Of a DNA stretch of 64,000 nucleotides, positions 1-9,867 are shown in pieces. A model generated the notes under the pieces. The model was not told where the DNA came from, searched no databases, and worked only from the letters and a program-made list of their open reading frames with translations. The stretch is taken from positions 682,001 to 746,000 of the forward strand of contig NZ_AP023257.1 of the NCBI RefSeq assembly GCF_016756595.1. The letters are read 5' to 3'. A program made the position numbers and the translations under genes. This DNA comes from Mesorhizobium sp. L-2-11 (lineage in GTDB: Bacteria > Pseudomonadota > Alphaproteobacteria > Rhizobiales > Rhizobiaceae). Every line of letters begins with the position of its first letter. The first letter of the stretch is position 1.

Positions 1-1920
1 CCACAGGGCAATACCCATGCACGCTTTGGCGACGATATAGGCGACCTCGACGGGATAGCCGAACTGGGCGGCGATCGGACCCGGGTCCTGCAGCATCAGC
101 GCCGGGGTATAGACCGCCATGAACGGCACGACGAAGCCGGCGACGGCAAGCTTGGTCGCCTGGATGCCGATCTTGAGGCCGCTCTCCTTGGCCATCGGCG
201 CGGCGGCGAAGGCGGCCAGCGCCACCGGCGGAGTGAGGTCGGCCATGATGCCGAAATAGAAGACGAACATATGGCTGACCACCAGCGGCACGCCGAGTGA
301 CAGCAGCGCCGGCCCGGCGAGCGACGAGGTGATGATGTAGTTGGGGATCGTCGGTATGCCCATGCCGAGCACCAGGCAGGTGAGCATCGTCAGCAGCAGC
401 GACAGGAACAGATTGTTCTCGCCGATGGAGATGATCCAGCCGATGAAGGTCGAGGCGATGCCGGTGAGCGTCAAGGTGCCGATGACGACGCCGACGATGG
501 CGCAGGCGATGCCGACCGGCAACGCGTTCTTTGCTCCCTCGGCAAGCGAGTCTATGCATATCTGCAGCGTCTCGCGTCCGCCCCTGAAGGTGACGCAGGC
601 GATTACCAGCCCGGCGATGACAAAACTCAGGATGTTGACGCCGAACCTCATGAAAGAGGCGGCGGCAAGCCCTAGCGCCAGCCAAAAGACGATGCGGAAG
701 GCAAGCGGCCCGATCAAAGCCGCCAGCGGCGTGCCGAGGATGAGCACGATGGTCAGCGCCAGCCCCATGGTGCCGGCGAAGATCGGCGTATAGCCGGCAA
801 ACAGCAGATAGATGAGCGCGGCCAGCGGCAGCACCAGCGGCCAATGTCTTCTCACCGCGTGCCACGGATTGGGCAGGTCCGCCTTGGCCATGCCCTGCAG
901 GCCGGCCTTGCCGGCTTCGAGGTACACCTGCCAGAAGCAGGCACCGAAATAGAGCAGCGCCGGGATGATCGCTGCCTTGACCACCTCGGCATAGGGGATG
1001 TTCAGCGTCTCGGCCATGATGAAGGCGACCGCGCCCATCACCGGCGGCATGATCTGGCCGCCCATCGACGAGGTCGCCTCGACCGCGCCGGCGAAAGCCG
1101 AACGGAAGCCGAAGCGCTTCATCAGCGGGATGGTGAACTGGCCGCTGGCCACCACATTGGCGACACCGGAGCCGGAAATCGTACCCATCAGCGCCGAGGA
1201 CAGAACGCAGACCTGGGCCGGCCCGCCGCGCCACGTGCCGACCAGGCCAAGCGCGAAATCGTTGAACAGCGCGATCATGCCGGCGCGTTCGAGAAAGGCG
1301 GCGAAGACGACGAAAATGAAGATATAGGCGGCCGAGACGTAGACCGGCGTGCCGTAGATGCCTTCGGTGCCAAAGGCGAAGGTGTCGATGAGCTGTGCGA
1401 AATCATAGCCGCGATGGATGAAGGGCGGCGGCAGGTGATTGCCGAAGAAAGCGTAGGCGAGAAAGATCAAGGCGATCAGGGCAAGCGGCAGCCCCATCAG
1501 CCGCCGCGCGGCCTCGAAGACCAGCACGACCAGCACCGTGCCGACGATCAGGTCCGGCGTGGTAAGGAAGCCGGAGCGCCGGATGAGATCGGCATAGAAC
1601 ACCCAATTGTAGACGCCGGTGACAAAGCCGAGCAGGCCCAGCGTCCAGAATGCTGCTTTTGCCGGTGTACTTGTGGCGCGCAGGTTGGCGATCAGGCCAA
1701 AGCCGAGCAGCAGCAAGAAGCCGACATGCATGGCGCGCACCACCTGGCTCGGCAGGCTGCCATAGGCGGCGATGTAGATCTGGAAGACGGAGAAGGCGAT
1801 GGCGATGAGAAAGGCGGCCTTGCCGGCGATGCCGTCGCCGAAACCCGGCGGCAGGCCTTCGAGCGGGGCTTCGGCGGTGGGGGAAAGAACGGTCGGCGTT
1901 TCGGGATGGGCGTCGGTCAT
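1..1920 (-). CDS. TRAP transporter fused permease (DctQ-DctM, 4TM/12TM type), C-terminus cut by window edge
   Basis: Inner-membrane permease of a tripartite ATP-independent periplasmic transporter in which the small and large subunits are one chain. It would use the ion gradient to import a solute delivered by the TAXI binding protein encoded just upstream. The 640 residues in the window are almost continuous hydrophobic helices. They contain DctM-type signatures such as SSMGGQIMPPVMGA near residue 280 and an ISGSGVANVV segment slightly earlier. The start is the ATG at 1920 (MTDAHPETPT), followed by a short polar N-terminus before the first helix. No stop occurs before base 1, so the C-terminus lies outside the window. 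The substrate cannot be read from sequence; relatives carry C4-dicarboxylates, glutamate or similar acids. Confidence 0.9.
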   Translation of the reverse strand, partial: MTDAHPETPTVLSPTAEAPLEGLPPGFGDGIAGKAAFLIAIAFSVFQIYIAAYGSLPSQVVRAMHVGFLLLLGFGLIANLRATSTPAKAAFWTLGLLGFVTGVYNWVFYADLIRRSGFLTTPDLIVGTVLVVLVFEAARRLMGLPLALIALIFLAYAFFGNHLPPPFIHRGYDFAQLIDTFAFGTEGIYGTPVYVSAAYIFIFVVFAAFLERAGMIALFNDFALGLVGTWRGGPAQVCVLSSALMGTISGSGVANVVASGQFTIPLMKRFGFRSAFAGAVEATSSMGGQIMPPVMGAVAFIMAETLNIPYAEVVKAAIIPALLYFGACFWQVYLEAGKAGLQGMAKADLPNPWHAVRRHWPLVLPLAALIYLLFAGYTPIFAGTMGLALTIVLILGTPLAALIGPLAFRIVFWLALGLAAASFMRFGVNILSFVIAGLVIACVTFRGGRETLQICIDSLAEGAKNALPVGIACAIVGVVIGTLTLTGIASTFIGWIISIGENNLFLSLLLTMLTCLVLGMGIPTIPNYIITSSLAGPALLSLGVPLVVSHMFVFYFGIMADLTPPVALAAFAAAPMAKESGLKIGIQATKLAVAGFVVPFMAVYTPALMLQDPGPIAAQFGYPVEVAYIVAKACMGIALW

Positions 1921-1944
1921 TGGCGGGTTCCTGGCGGGGCGCAA

Positions 1945-2096
1945 TCCCTCCCCCTCGAGGGGAGGGTGGACAGCCGCCGAAGGCGGATGGACGGGTGGGG
2001 TAATCTCAACTGCCTCGACCTTTGCCTGAATGATGGAGCGCGTCGCCGAGGACCCCTCCCGGCCCTACGGGCCACCCTCCCCTCGAGGGGGAGGGA
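1945..2096. repeat. Inverted repeat between TRAP permease and TAXI genes
   Basis: Two exact 25-bp inverted arms (1945-1969 and 2072-2096, core CCCTCGAGGGG-like) flank about 100 bp with smaller inverted arms. It fills the space between the binding-protein stop and the permease start. The fold could modulate the relative expression of binding protein and permease, or end transcription. It resembles the other GC-rich palindromic mosaics in this window but has its own arm sequence. Confidence 0.75.
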
Positions 2097-2100
2097 GCAC

Positions 2101-3060
2101 CTACTTCACCAATCCCTTTTCCTTGTAGTACCGCTCGGCGCCAGGATGCAGCGGAACCGGCATGCCGTCGAGCGCCTTGGCCATGTCGATCGCCTTGGCG
2201 GCGGCGTGGGCGGCAGTGAGCTGGTCGAGATTTTCGAACAGCAGCTTGGTCATCTGATAGCCGGTCTCGTCGGAGACGTCGGAATGGGTGATGAGGAAAT
2301 TGCCGACGGCGGCGGTCGCGACGTCCTCGGTCTGGCCCTCATAGGTGCCCTTGGGAATGGTCACCGCAAGATAGGGCGAGCCGATCTTGGCGACGTCCTG
2401 CGCCGGTACGGCGACGACGTTGATCGGCACCGACGTGGCGAGATCGCGGATCGAGGCGACGCCGAGGCCGGCCGATTGCAGCGTGGCGTCGAGTTGGCGG
2501 TTCTTGATCAGTTCGACCGATTCGGCGAAGGGCAGATACTCGACCCGTCCGAGATCCTCGTATTTCAGCCCGGCGGCGGCAAAGATGGCGCGGGCGTTGA
2601 GCTCGGTGCCGGAGGCCGGCGCGCCGACCGACAGGCTCTTGCCCTTAAGATCGGCAAGTGTCTTGATGCCGGACTCCTTGCTGGCAACGATCTGGATGTA
2701 GTTGGGATAGATGGCGGCGATGCCGCGCAGCTTGTCGAGCTTGCCCGGGAAGCCGGCTTCAGTGTTGCCCTCGGCGGCCAGTTTGACGGCGTCGCCGAGC
2801 GCGAAGGCGATCTCGCCCTTGCCCTGCTGCAACAAATTGAGGTTCTCGACCGAAGCTTTCGTCGCCTGCACCTGGGTGCGGGCCCCCTCAATGCCCTTGC
2901 CGTAGATTTCCGACAGCGCGACGCCGAGCGGATAATAGACGCCCGAGGTGCCGCCGGTCAGCACGTTGATAAATTCCTGCGCCTTGGCCGACACCGCGCC
3001 AAGCCCCAACGACAGCGCCAGCGCGCCGGCGGCAATAAACTTCGTCCTGAAATTGAGCAT
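2101..3060 (-). CDS. TAXI family TRAP transporter solute-binding protein
   Basis: Periplasmic binding protein of a TRAP-TAXI system (319 aa). It captures the solute and presents it to the fused permease encoded downstream on the same strand. The N-terminus is a clear Sec signal peptide (MLNFRTKF, then a hydrophobic run ending VSAKAQE). The mature part starts with INVLTGGTSGVYYPLG, typical of the TAXI family, and later has SVGAPASGTELNARAIF. The ATG at 3060 is chosen because GGAGG lies about 8 bases upstream and the signal peptide begins there; a longer frame adds 24 residues with no such support. The two transporter genes form an operon split by an inverted repeat. Confidence 0.93.
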   Translation of the reverse strand: MLNFRTKFIAAGALALSLGLGAVSAKAQEFINVLTGGTSGVYYPLGVALSEIYGKGIEGARTQVQATKASVENLNLLQQGKGEIAFALGDAVKLAAEGNTEAGFPGKLDKLRGIAAIYPNYIQIVASKESGIKTLADLKGKSLSVGAPASGTELNARAIFAAAGLKYEDLGRVEYLPFAESVELIKNRQLDATLQSAGLGVASIRDLATSVPINVVAVPAQDVAKIGSPYLAVTIPKGTYEGQTEDVATAAVGNFLITHSDVSDETGYQMTKLLFENLDQLTAAHAAAKAIDMAKALDGMPVPLHPGAERYYKEKGLVK

Positions 3061-3302
3061 GTGATCTCCTCCCTGAAATATTTGCCACCGCACGACCCGA
3101 GGCGAGTTTAGACAGCGGGCGGGAAATGCCAACCCGCAATAATATCCATTAGACGAACGGCTGAGCGATGCCGCAACGCATGGCCGCTTGCGCGATATGC
3201 GATCGGAGCCGAAAGATTCTCACAGAGCTTGTCGAAATCGCGCGAGGCCGCGCGACATACGGTCGGCTCGCAACGATGCGGCCGTCGAAAATGGAGAAGA
3301 CC

Positions 3303-3656
3303 ATGCGATATATGCTTTTGATCTACGCGAACGAAGCCGGGATGGCGGCAGCGCCGGCGGATGCGGTGACCCAGATGTCGAGCGCCTATGTCAGCTACAC
3401 GGAAGCGTTGAAGAAATCCGGCGCCTGGCTCGCCGGCGACCGGCTGAAGCCGACCCAATCCGCCACTTCGGTGCGGGTAGCCGACGGCAAGACCAACGTG
3501 CTCGATGGCCCCTATGCCGACACCAAGGAACAGCTTGGCGGTTTCTACATGATCGAGGCGGAGGACGTCGACGCGGCGATTGCCTGGGCGGCGCGCTGCC
3601 CGGGTGCCAGCACCGGCACCGTGGAGGTGCGGCCGATCTGGGAACTGACCATGTGA
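3303..3656 (+). CDS. YCII/DGPF-domain protein linked to an ECF sigma factor
   Basis: Small protein (117 aa) of the YCII/DGPF family, which has a ferredoxin-like fold. It begins MRYMLLIYANE and carries the family signature DGPYADTKEQLGGF in the middle and an EVRPIWEL end. The start at 3303 follows GGAGAAGA. Its stop overlaps the start of the downstream sigma factor gene (TGATG), so the two are translationally coupled. Such proteins are genomically tied to ECF42-type sigma factors, where the DGPF protein is suspected to act in the same response. Its biochemical activity is not established. Confidence 0.9.
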   Translation: MRYMLLIYANEAGMAAAPADAVTQMSSAYVSYTEALKKSGAWLAGDRLKPTQSATSVRVADGKTNVLDGPYADTKEQLGGFYMIEAEDVDAAIAWAARCPGASTGTVEVRPIWELTM

Positions 3657-4906
3657 TGTCGGAACAGCCCGACACCGCGCGGGCGGCGGCGGAAGCGGCC
3701 GCCCGGCAAAGCTACGGCAAGCTGGTCGCCTATCTGGCCGCGCGTACGCGCGACGTGGCCGGCGCCGAGGACGCGCTGGCCGACGCCTTTGCGGCGGCGC
3801 TGGAGCGCTGGCCGCAAACCGGCGTGCCGCAGAAGCCAGAAGCCTGGCTGCTAGCGGTGGCGCGCCGACGCCGCGTCGACGCGATCCGGCGGCGGCTGAC
3901 CAGCGAGGCAGGCCGCGACCATCTCAGGCTGATCGCCGAGGAGATCGAGGCCCGCATGCCCGATGAAGACCTGCCCGACGAGCGGCTGCGGCTGATGTTT
4001 GCCTGCGCCCATCCGGCGATCGAAGCCGGCATACGCGCGCCGCTGATCCTGCAGACCATTCTGGGCTTCGACGCAGCGACGATCGCCTCGGCCTTCCTCG
4101 TGTCGCCGGCAACGATGGGCCAGCGCCTGGTGCGCGCCAAAAGCCGCATCCGCGAGACCGGCATCCCATTCCGGGTGCCTGAAAGAACCGAGCTCGGCGA
4201 GCGGTTGGATGCGGTGCTGGAAGCGATCTACGCCGCGTTTGCCGAAGGCTGGTCCGACCCGGCCGGCACCGAAACGCGGCGTCGAAATCTCGCGACCGAA
4301 GGCATCTGGCTAGGCCGGCTGGTGACGTCGCTGATGCCGGAAGAGCCGGAAGCGCTCGGCCTGCTGGCGCTGATGCTGTTTGCCGAGGCGCGGCGTGCGG
4401 CGCGGCGCAACGCAGCCGGAGACTATGTGCCATTGGCCGAGCAGGAGCTTGCGCTGTGGGACGGCGCCTTGATCGACGAAGCGGAGACGTTGCTGAAGTG
4501 CGCCGCGACCAAGGGCGTTGTCGGCCGCTACCAGCTCGAGGCAGCCGTGCAATCCGCCCATACGGCAACCCGGCTGAGCGGCCGGACTGACTGGGCCGCG
4601 ATCAAACAGCTCTATGATGCGCTGTCGGTGATTGCCGGCTCGCCGGTTGTATCGATCAACCGCGCGGTGGCCATCGCCGAGGCCGACGGCGCCGCGGCGG
4701 GATTGAGCGCACTTGACGAGCTTGGCGACGACAAGCGGCTGCATGATTATCAGCCTTACTGGGCCGCCCGCGCGGGCCTCCTGGCCAGGCTCGGCAAAAC
4801 TCGGGAAGCGGCCGAGGCCTACAACCGGGCGATCGGTCTCGAACGGGATCCAGCCGTGCGCCGGTTCCTGCAGGAACGGCGGGCAGGGCTCGCAGCCGAA
4901 GAATGA
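3656..4906 (+). CDS. ECF42-type RNA polymerase sigma factor with C-terminal TPR-like extension
   Basis: Extracytoplasmic-function sigma factor (416 aa, about twice the usual ECF length). Residues about 10-90 hold region 2 (QSYGKLVAYLAARTRDVAGAE, ending in AWLLAVARRRRVDAIRR). Region 4 follows near 120-170 (LILQTILGFDAATIASAF, with the helix-turn-helix just after it). The remaining 240 residues form a helical, TPR-like domain (DUF6596) typical of group ECF42, ending with repeats such as YQPYWAARAGLLARLGKTREAAEAYNRAI. In studied relatives this extension is required for activity and there is no classical anti-sigma factor. The ATG overlaps the TGA of the YCII gene. No anti-sigma gene is adjacent, which fits the group. 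Confidence 0.92.
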   Translation: MSEQPDTARAAAEAAARQSYGKLVAYLAARTRDVAGAEDALADAFAAALERWPQTGVPQKPEAWLLAVARRRRVDAIRRRLTSEAGRDHLRLIAEEIEARMPDEDLPDERLRLMFACAHPAIEAGIRAPLILQTILGFDAATIASAFLVSPATMGQRLVRAKSRIRETGIPFRVPERTELGERLDAVLEAIYAAFAEGWSDPAGTETRRRNLATEGIWLGRLVTSLMPEEPEALGLLALMLFAEARRAARRNAAGDYVPLAEQELALWDGALIDEAETLLKCAATKGVVGRYQLEAAVQSAHTATRLSGRTDWAAIKQLYDALSVIAGSPVVSINRAVAIAEADGAAAGLSALDELGDDKRLHDYQPYWAARAGLLARLGKTREAAEAYNRAIGLERDPAVRRFLQERRAGLAAEE

Positions 4907-4967
4907 GGTCCGGAAAAGGCCGGGGTCAGACATGATCCGATGTTTTGGGGTCTAGGGCCGAGCGCTG

Positions 4968-5159
4968 GCGCCGCCCCTCATTGCCCTGCCGGGCATTTCT
5001 CCCCGTAAACGGGGAGAAAGAGGCTGGTCGCGGTGTCGGCACTTTTTTCTGCAACGATTTTCTGCAACGCTGGCGATTGGCGAAGCCGTCAAAATGAGAG
5101 CGCCCCTCGCCCACGTTTACGGGGAGAGGATGCCAGCAGGCAGGTGAGGGGCAGCGCCG
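4968..5159. repeat. Palindromic mosaic element, family A, copy 1
   Basis: A GC-rich imperfect palindrome in the 327-bp gap between the sigma factor and cysK, which holds no gene. Its outer arms read GCGCCGCCCCTCATTGCC and, inverted, GGTGAGGGGCAGCGCC. Inner hairpins contain TTCTCCCCG/CGGGGAGAA. The core holds a TTGGCGAARCCGTC segment shared with the other copies at 22568, 27400 and 47079. The two convergent flanking genes suggest it may also serve as a transcription stop. Confidence 0.85.
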
Positions 5160-5233
5160 GCTTCGACAATTAGCGGGCGATACGGAAGCGTAGGAAAACC
5201 GCAACCGCAGGCCGGCACAAATACCAATATGCC

Positions 5234-6214
<981 letters not shown>

Positions 6215-6402
6215 TGGTTTCGCTCCCAAGAGTTAGGCGGGCAAGAGTCAGACGGGCAAGAGTCAGGCAGCTAAGTCTCGACCAGGCAGGATAAAGCCTT
6301 CGGCCGCGCAAGCTAGTCTGCCGTTTGAAAATATCCGAGTGGGTCGAATGCTGAAAACACCCTCGCCCCCCGGGAAAAGCATTCAGCCGAGGCCAAAACT
6401 GG

Positions 6403-7020
6403 CTATTGCCGGGCGGCGATCGCAGCCGCAGCTCCAACCATGAAACCGGCGGCGGTGCGGTTCAGCGCCCTCAGCGCGCTCGGCGACTTCAGGAACCCGC
6501 GCGCTTTGGCCGCCAGCGCCAGATAGGGCACCAGCACCATCAGGAGCACGACGAGCGTCAGACCGACGAGGATGCCGTAGTCGGCTAGCGTAATGGTCTT
6601 CAGATCGACGATGGTCGGCGTGATGGCGAGATAGAAGATCATTGTCTTCGGATTGCCGAGCGTAACGGCGAGGCCGGCAATAAAGCTCGACACCAGCCCG
6701 CCCCTGCCTTTCTTCGCCTGCACGGTTTCGGGCGTGATGCCGCTCGTCCAGAAGCGCCAGCCAAGGAACGCGAGATAGGCGACGCCCAGCCATTTAATCG
6801 CCAGGAAGGCCATGCCGAAGGTCTGTGCGACGAGAGCGAGGCCAAGCACCACGGCGGTGAGATAGATGAGATCGCCGAGCATCAGCCCGAAGGACATGGC
6901 GAGCGCCGAGCGAAAGCCGGATCCGAGCGCACGCGCAATAAGCGCGGTCAACCCCGGGCCAGGGATGGCGGCGGCGATGCCGAGCGCCGCGCTATAAGCG
7001 AGGAATCCGGTGAGGGTCAT
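6403..7020 (-). CDS. LysE family translocator
   Basis: Inner-membrane exporter of the LysE/RhtB family, 205 aa with about six hydrophobic helices. Family members export amino acids or small metabolites. The family motif GPGLTALIARALGSGFRSA lies in the first loop after helix 1, and FIAGLAVTLGNPKTMIFYLA occurs mid-protein (the GNPK motif is typical). The ATG at 7020 (MTLTGFLAYSAALG) puts the first helix at the N-terminus, as expected. The lane downstream of cysK could suggest cysteine or derivative export, but that rests only on proximity; the two genes are 188 bp apart on the same strand. Confidence 0.9.
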   Translation of the reverse strand: MTLTGFLAYSAALGIAAAIPGPGLTALIARALGSGFRSALAMSFGLMLGDLIYLTAVVLGLALVAQTFGMAFLAIKWLGVAYLAFLGWRFWTSGITPETVQAKKGRGGLVSSFIAGLAVTLGNPKTMIFYLAITPTIVDLKTITLADYGILVGLTLVVLLMVLVPYLALAAKARGFLKSPSALRALNRTAAGFMVGAAAAIAARQ

Positions 7021-7199
7021 GGTTTCGGCCTTAGCGCATGAAGACTGAACCTTGTCGCACAAAGGCGGGCAGGCGTGTACTCCCTGAGAGTCGGATTCGA
7101 TTGCACCACGCCGCCGGCCGGGCGAACTCACCGATCAAGTTCCGCTTTGAGTGGTTCGCCACGGAGAGTTGAAGCAAATCGACCGTTTTGGTCGTCGCC

Positions 7200-7397
7200 T
7201 CAATTTCCGGCCGCGTAGAAATCGTCGTCGAGGCGCTTTTCCAGCGCGACGAGATCGGCCGGCAGCGGCAGGCCCATGGCGCGCATTTCCCTCAGCTTTT
7301 CGCGCAGCTGCTCCTGCACTTCATGCTGATCCTCGGGCTGGTTGATCATCTGCTCGAGCAACAGGCTGATCTGAGCCTTGAATGATTCCAGCGCCAT
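7200..7397 (-). CDS. Small conserved hypothetical protein, Rhizobiales type
   Basis: Predicted 65-aa soluble helical protein (MALESFKAQISLLLEQ...). It is rich in Glu, Gln and Leu (EVQEQLREKLREMRAMGLP) and suggests a short coiled coil. The ATG at 7397 is preceded by AAGGAG at ideal spacing, which strongly supports translation. It lies 83 bp downstream of hrcA on the same strand, in the place where many alphaproteobacteria have grpE. No function is recognised. Confidence 0.72.
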   Translation of the reverse strand: MALESFKAQISLLLEQMINQPEDQHEVQEQLREKLREMRAMGLPLPADLVALEKRLDDDFYAAGN

Positions 7398-7480
7398 TTT
7401 TTTCTCCTTGAGGTTGCCTTAAGCGTGTCGCGCTGGAAGGGTTTCGTGCGACGCGCTTCGGTTTTTTTGGGCGACATGCA

Positions 7481-8596
7481 TTATCGCAGCATGCGGGAAA
7501 TAAGCTGCGCGGTATAGTCGACCATCGGCACGATGCGTGCATAGTTCAGCCGGGTCGGGCCGATGACGCCGAGCGCGCCGATGACGCGGGCGTCCTTGTC
7601 GCGATAGGGCGCCACGACCAGCGACGAGCCCGACAGCGAAAACAGCTTGTTTTCCGAGCCGATGAAGATGCGCACCCCGGAGCCTTCCTCGGCGAGGTCG
7701 AGAAGCTGGATCAGCCCGTCCTGCGTCTCCAGATCCTCGAACAAATGCCGCAGCAACTCGATGTCGGCCTGGGCGGTGACATTTTCCAGCAGATTGGCGC
7801 GGCCGCGCACGATGAGACGCGCAGGCAAGCCGCTCTCGGCGCCTGCCCAAACCGCAAGGCCCTTCTCGACCAATTCCTGCGACAGCGTGTCGAGGGCGGC
7901 CTTGGTTTCTTCCTTGATGCGGGCGATCTCGACCCGCGCCTCGGCCAGCGTGCGACCGCGGATATGGGCGTTGAGGAAATTCGAGGCTTCGTGCAGTTGC
8001 GAGACAGTGATGCCGGCAGGCAGGTCGACAACACGGTTTTCGACATCGCCGTTCTGCGACACAAGCACGGCCAGCGCCTTGTTCGGTTCGAGCTGGATGA
8101 ATTCGATATGCTTGAGCGCCACCTCGTTCTTGGCGGCAAGCACGAGGCCGGCGCCGCGCGACATGCCGGACAGCATCTGGCTGGCCTCGGTGAGCATGTG
8201 CTCCAGCGTCGCACCAGAGCCGGAGGCGCGCACCTGCGCCTCGATGGCGCGGCGCTCCTCGTCGGAGAGATCGCCAAGCTCCATAAAGGCATCAACGAAG
8301 AAGCGCAGGCCGGCCTGGGTCGGCAATCGGCCGGCTGAGATATGCGGCGCGTAGATCAGGCCGAGATGCTCGAGATCGCTCATCACATTGCGGATGGTGG
8401 CCGGCGAAAGCGAAGACGGCAGGATACGCGACAGGCTGCGCGAGCCGACCGGCTCGCCGTCCTTCAGATAGGAATCGACAATGCGCCGAAAGATATCGCG
8501 CGAGCGCATGTCGAGTGATTGAAGGGCGGGCGATTGAAGCGCGGGTGACTGGAGCGCTGCCGCCGATTGGGAACTGGGATCGACTGCCTTGGTCAT
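7481..8596 (-). CDS. hrcA: Heat-inducible transcription repressor HrcA
   Basis: Repressor (371 aa) of chaperone operons that binds CIRCE operators. The N-terminal winged helix is recognisable at about residues 30-95 (RDIFRRIVDSYLKDGEPVGS, then SPATIRNVMSDLEHLGLI), followed by the HrcA GAF-like domain and a C-terminal IGPTRLNYARIVPMVDYTA segment. The ATG at 8596 (MTKAVDPSSQ) begins a short poorly conserved tail containing three LQS(P)AL repeats, encoded by 15-bp DNA repeats. It is divergent from rph. No CIRCE element is visible in its 136-bp upstream gap, so autoregulation by the classical operator is not supported here. Confidence 0.94.
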   Translation of the reverse strand: MTKAVDPSSQSAAALQSPALQSPALQSLDMRSRDIFRRIVDSYLKDGEPVGSRSLSRILPSSLSPATIRNVMSDLEHLGLIYAPHISAGRLPTQAGLRFFVDAFMELGDLSDEERRAIEAQVRASGSGATLEHMLTEASQMLSGMSRGAGLVLAAKNEVALKHIEFIQLEPNKALAVLVSQNGDVENRVVDLPAGITVSQLHEASNFLNAHIRGRTLAEARVEIARIKEETKAALDTLSQELVEKGLAVWAGAESGLPARLIVRGRANLLENVTAQADIELLRHLFEDLETQDGLIQLLDLAEEGSGVRIFIGSENKLFSLSGSSLVVAPYRDKDARVIGALGVIGPTRLNYARIVPMVDYTAQLISRMLR

Positions 8597-8732
8597 TTCG
8601 AGCCAAATACCTCCGGCCCAAAGATATAGACTTCGGCCGCGCCCGCGCAACTGGTCCATTTTCCTTTGCGCCTCTCGTCGCGTGCGGCTACAAGCCGGCC
8701 ACGAATCCTAAAATGACAGGAAAGAAGCCTGA

Positions 8733-9449
8733 ATGCGCCCTTCCAAACGCCAATTCGACGAAATGCGCGCCATCTCCTTTGAGCGCGGCGTCTCCAAGCA
8801 CGCGGAAGGCTCGTGCCTGGTGAAGTTCGGCGACACCCACGTGCTTTGCACCGCCAGCCTCGAGGAAAAGGTGCCGGGCTGGATGCGCAATTCCGGCAAG
8901 GGCTGGGTGACGGCGGAATACGGCATGCTGCCGCGCTCGACCGGAGAGCGCATGCGCCGCGAGGCTTCGGCCGGCAAGCAAGGCGGCCGCACACTGGAAA
9001 TCCAGAGGCTGATCGGCCGTTCGCTGCGTGCAGTGGTCGATCTGCAGGCGCTGGGTGAGCAGCAGATCACCGTCGACTGCGACGTGATCCAGGCCGATGG
9101 CGGCACGCGCACCGCCTCGATCACCGGCGGCTGGGTGGCGCTTTACGACTGCCTGCGCTGGATGGAAGCCCGGCAGATGGCCAGTGTCGCCAAGGTGCTG
9201 AAGGACCATGTCGCGGCTGTCTCCTGCGGCATCCACGACGGCCAGCCTGTCATCGACCTCGACTATCTCGAGGATTCATCGGCCGGCACCGACGCCAATT
9301 TCGTCATGACCGGCAAGGGCGGCATCGTCGAGATACAAGGCACGGCCGAGGGCGAGCCTTTCTCGGAAGAGCAATTTGCGGCGCTGATGGATTTGGCCAA
9401 GAAAGGTATTACGCGACTGGTCAGCCTGCAGCAGATGGCTGTAGCTTAA
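8733..9449 (+). CDS. rph: Ribonuclease PH
   Basis: Phosphorolytic 3'-5' exoribonuclease that trims tRNA precursors (238 aa, the usual length). It starts [12 protein letters not shown] and has the active-site strand [14 protein letters not shown] and the family motif [16 protein letters not shown] near residues 110-125. The ATG at 8733 follows GGAAAGAAGCCTG, which gives a plausible ribosome site. It is the first gene of a plus-strand run (rph, glyoxalase, rdgB, hemW) and is divergent from hrcA, the order seen in other Rhizobiales. Confidence 0.96.
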   Translation: MRPSKRQFDEMRAISFERGVSKHAEGSCLVKFGDTHVLCTASLEEKVPGWMRNSGKGWVTAEYGMLPRSTGERMRREASAGKQGGRTLEIQRLIGRSLRAVVDLQALGEQQITVDCDVIQADGGTRTASITGGWVALYDCLRWMEARQMASVAKVLKDHVAAVSCGIHDGQPVIDLDYLEDSSAGTDANFVMTGKGGIVEIQGTAEGEPFSEEQFAALMDLAKKGITRLVSLQQMAVA

Positions 9450-9456
9450 CCCGGTC

Positions 9457-9867
9457 ATGACCCCCTCCGCTATCCTCGAATCAGCGCTGTACGTCACCGA
9501 CCTCGATGTTGCGGAAAAATTCTACACCGATGTGCTTGGGCTCGATCTGCTGGGCAAGGTCGACGGCAGGCATCTTTTCTTCCGTTGCGGGGACGGCGTG
9601 CTGCTTATCTTCAACGCCGAGGCGACCAAGGTGCCGCCGGCGCCCGATGCCAGGCTGAAAGTGCCGCCGCACGGCACGGTCGGCGACGGCCATCTCTGCT
9701 TTGCGGCGAGCGCGGACGAGATCGTGCGCTGGAGAGCGCATCTTGAGCGCAAGAAAATCGCCATCGAAAGCGAGTTCGAATGGCCGCAGGGTGGCCGCTC
9801 GATCTATATTCGCGACCCCTCCGGCAATTCGATCGAATTCGCAGAACCAAGAATCTGGGGCATCTGA
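9457..9867 (+). CDS. Glyoxalase/bleomycin-resistance (VOC) family protein
   Basis: A 136-aa single-module vicinal-oxygen-chelate protein. The first beta-alpha-beta unit is [18 protein letters not shown] and the second ends [15 protein letters not shown], where the Glu is the usual metal ligand. The substrate is not predictable; relatives include lyases, dioxygenases and fosfomycin or bleomycin resistance proteins. It starts 7 bp after the rph stop and its TGA overlaps the rdgB ATG, so it is translated as part of that operon. Confidence 0.9.
   Translation: MTPSAILESALYVTDLDVAEKFYTDVLGLDLLGKVDGRHLFFRCGDGVLLIFNAEATKVPPAPDARLKVPPHGTVGDGHLCFAASADEIVRWRAHLERKKIAIESEFEWPQGGRSIYIRDPSGNSIEFAEPRIWGI

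Noticed and set aside
844..3111. A 755-aa plus-strand open frame opposite the TRAP genes
   Set aside because: It is a GC-rich shadow: low-complexity composition, no domain, and the opposite strand carries two clear transporter genes with a ribosome site and a signal peptide.
8597..8732. CIRCE operator upstream of hrcA
   Set aside because: Neither TTAGCACTC nor its inverted partner could be found in the gap.
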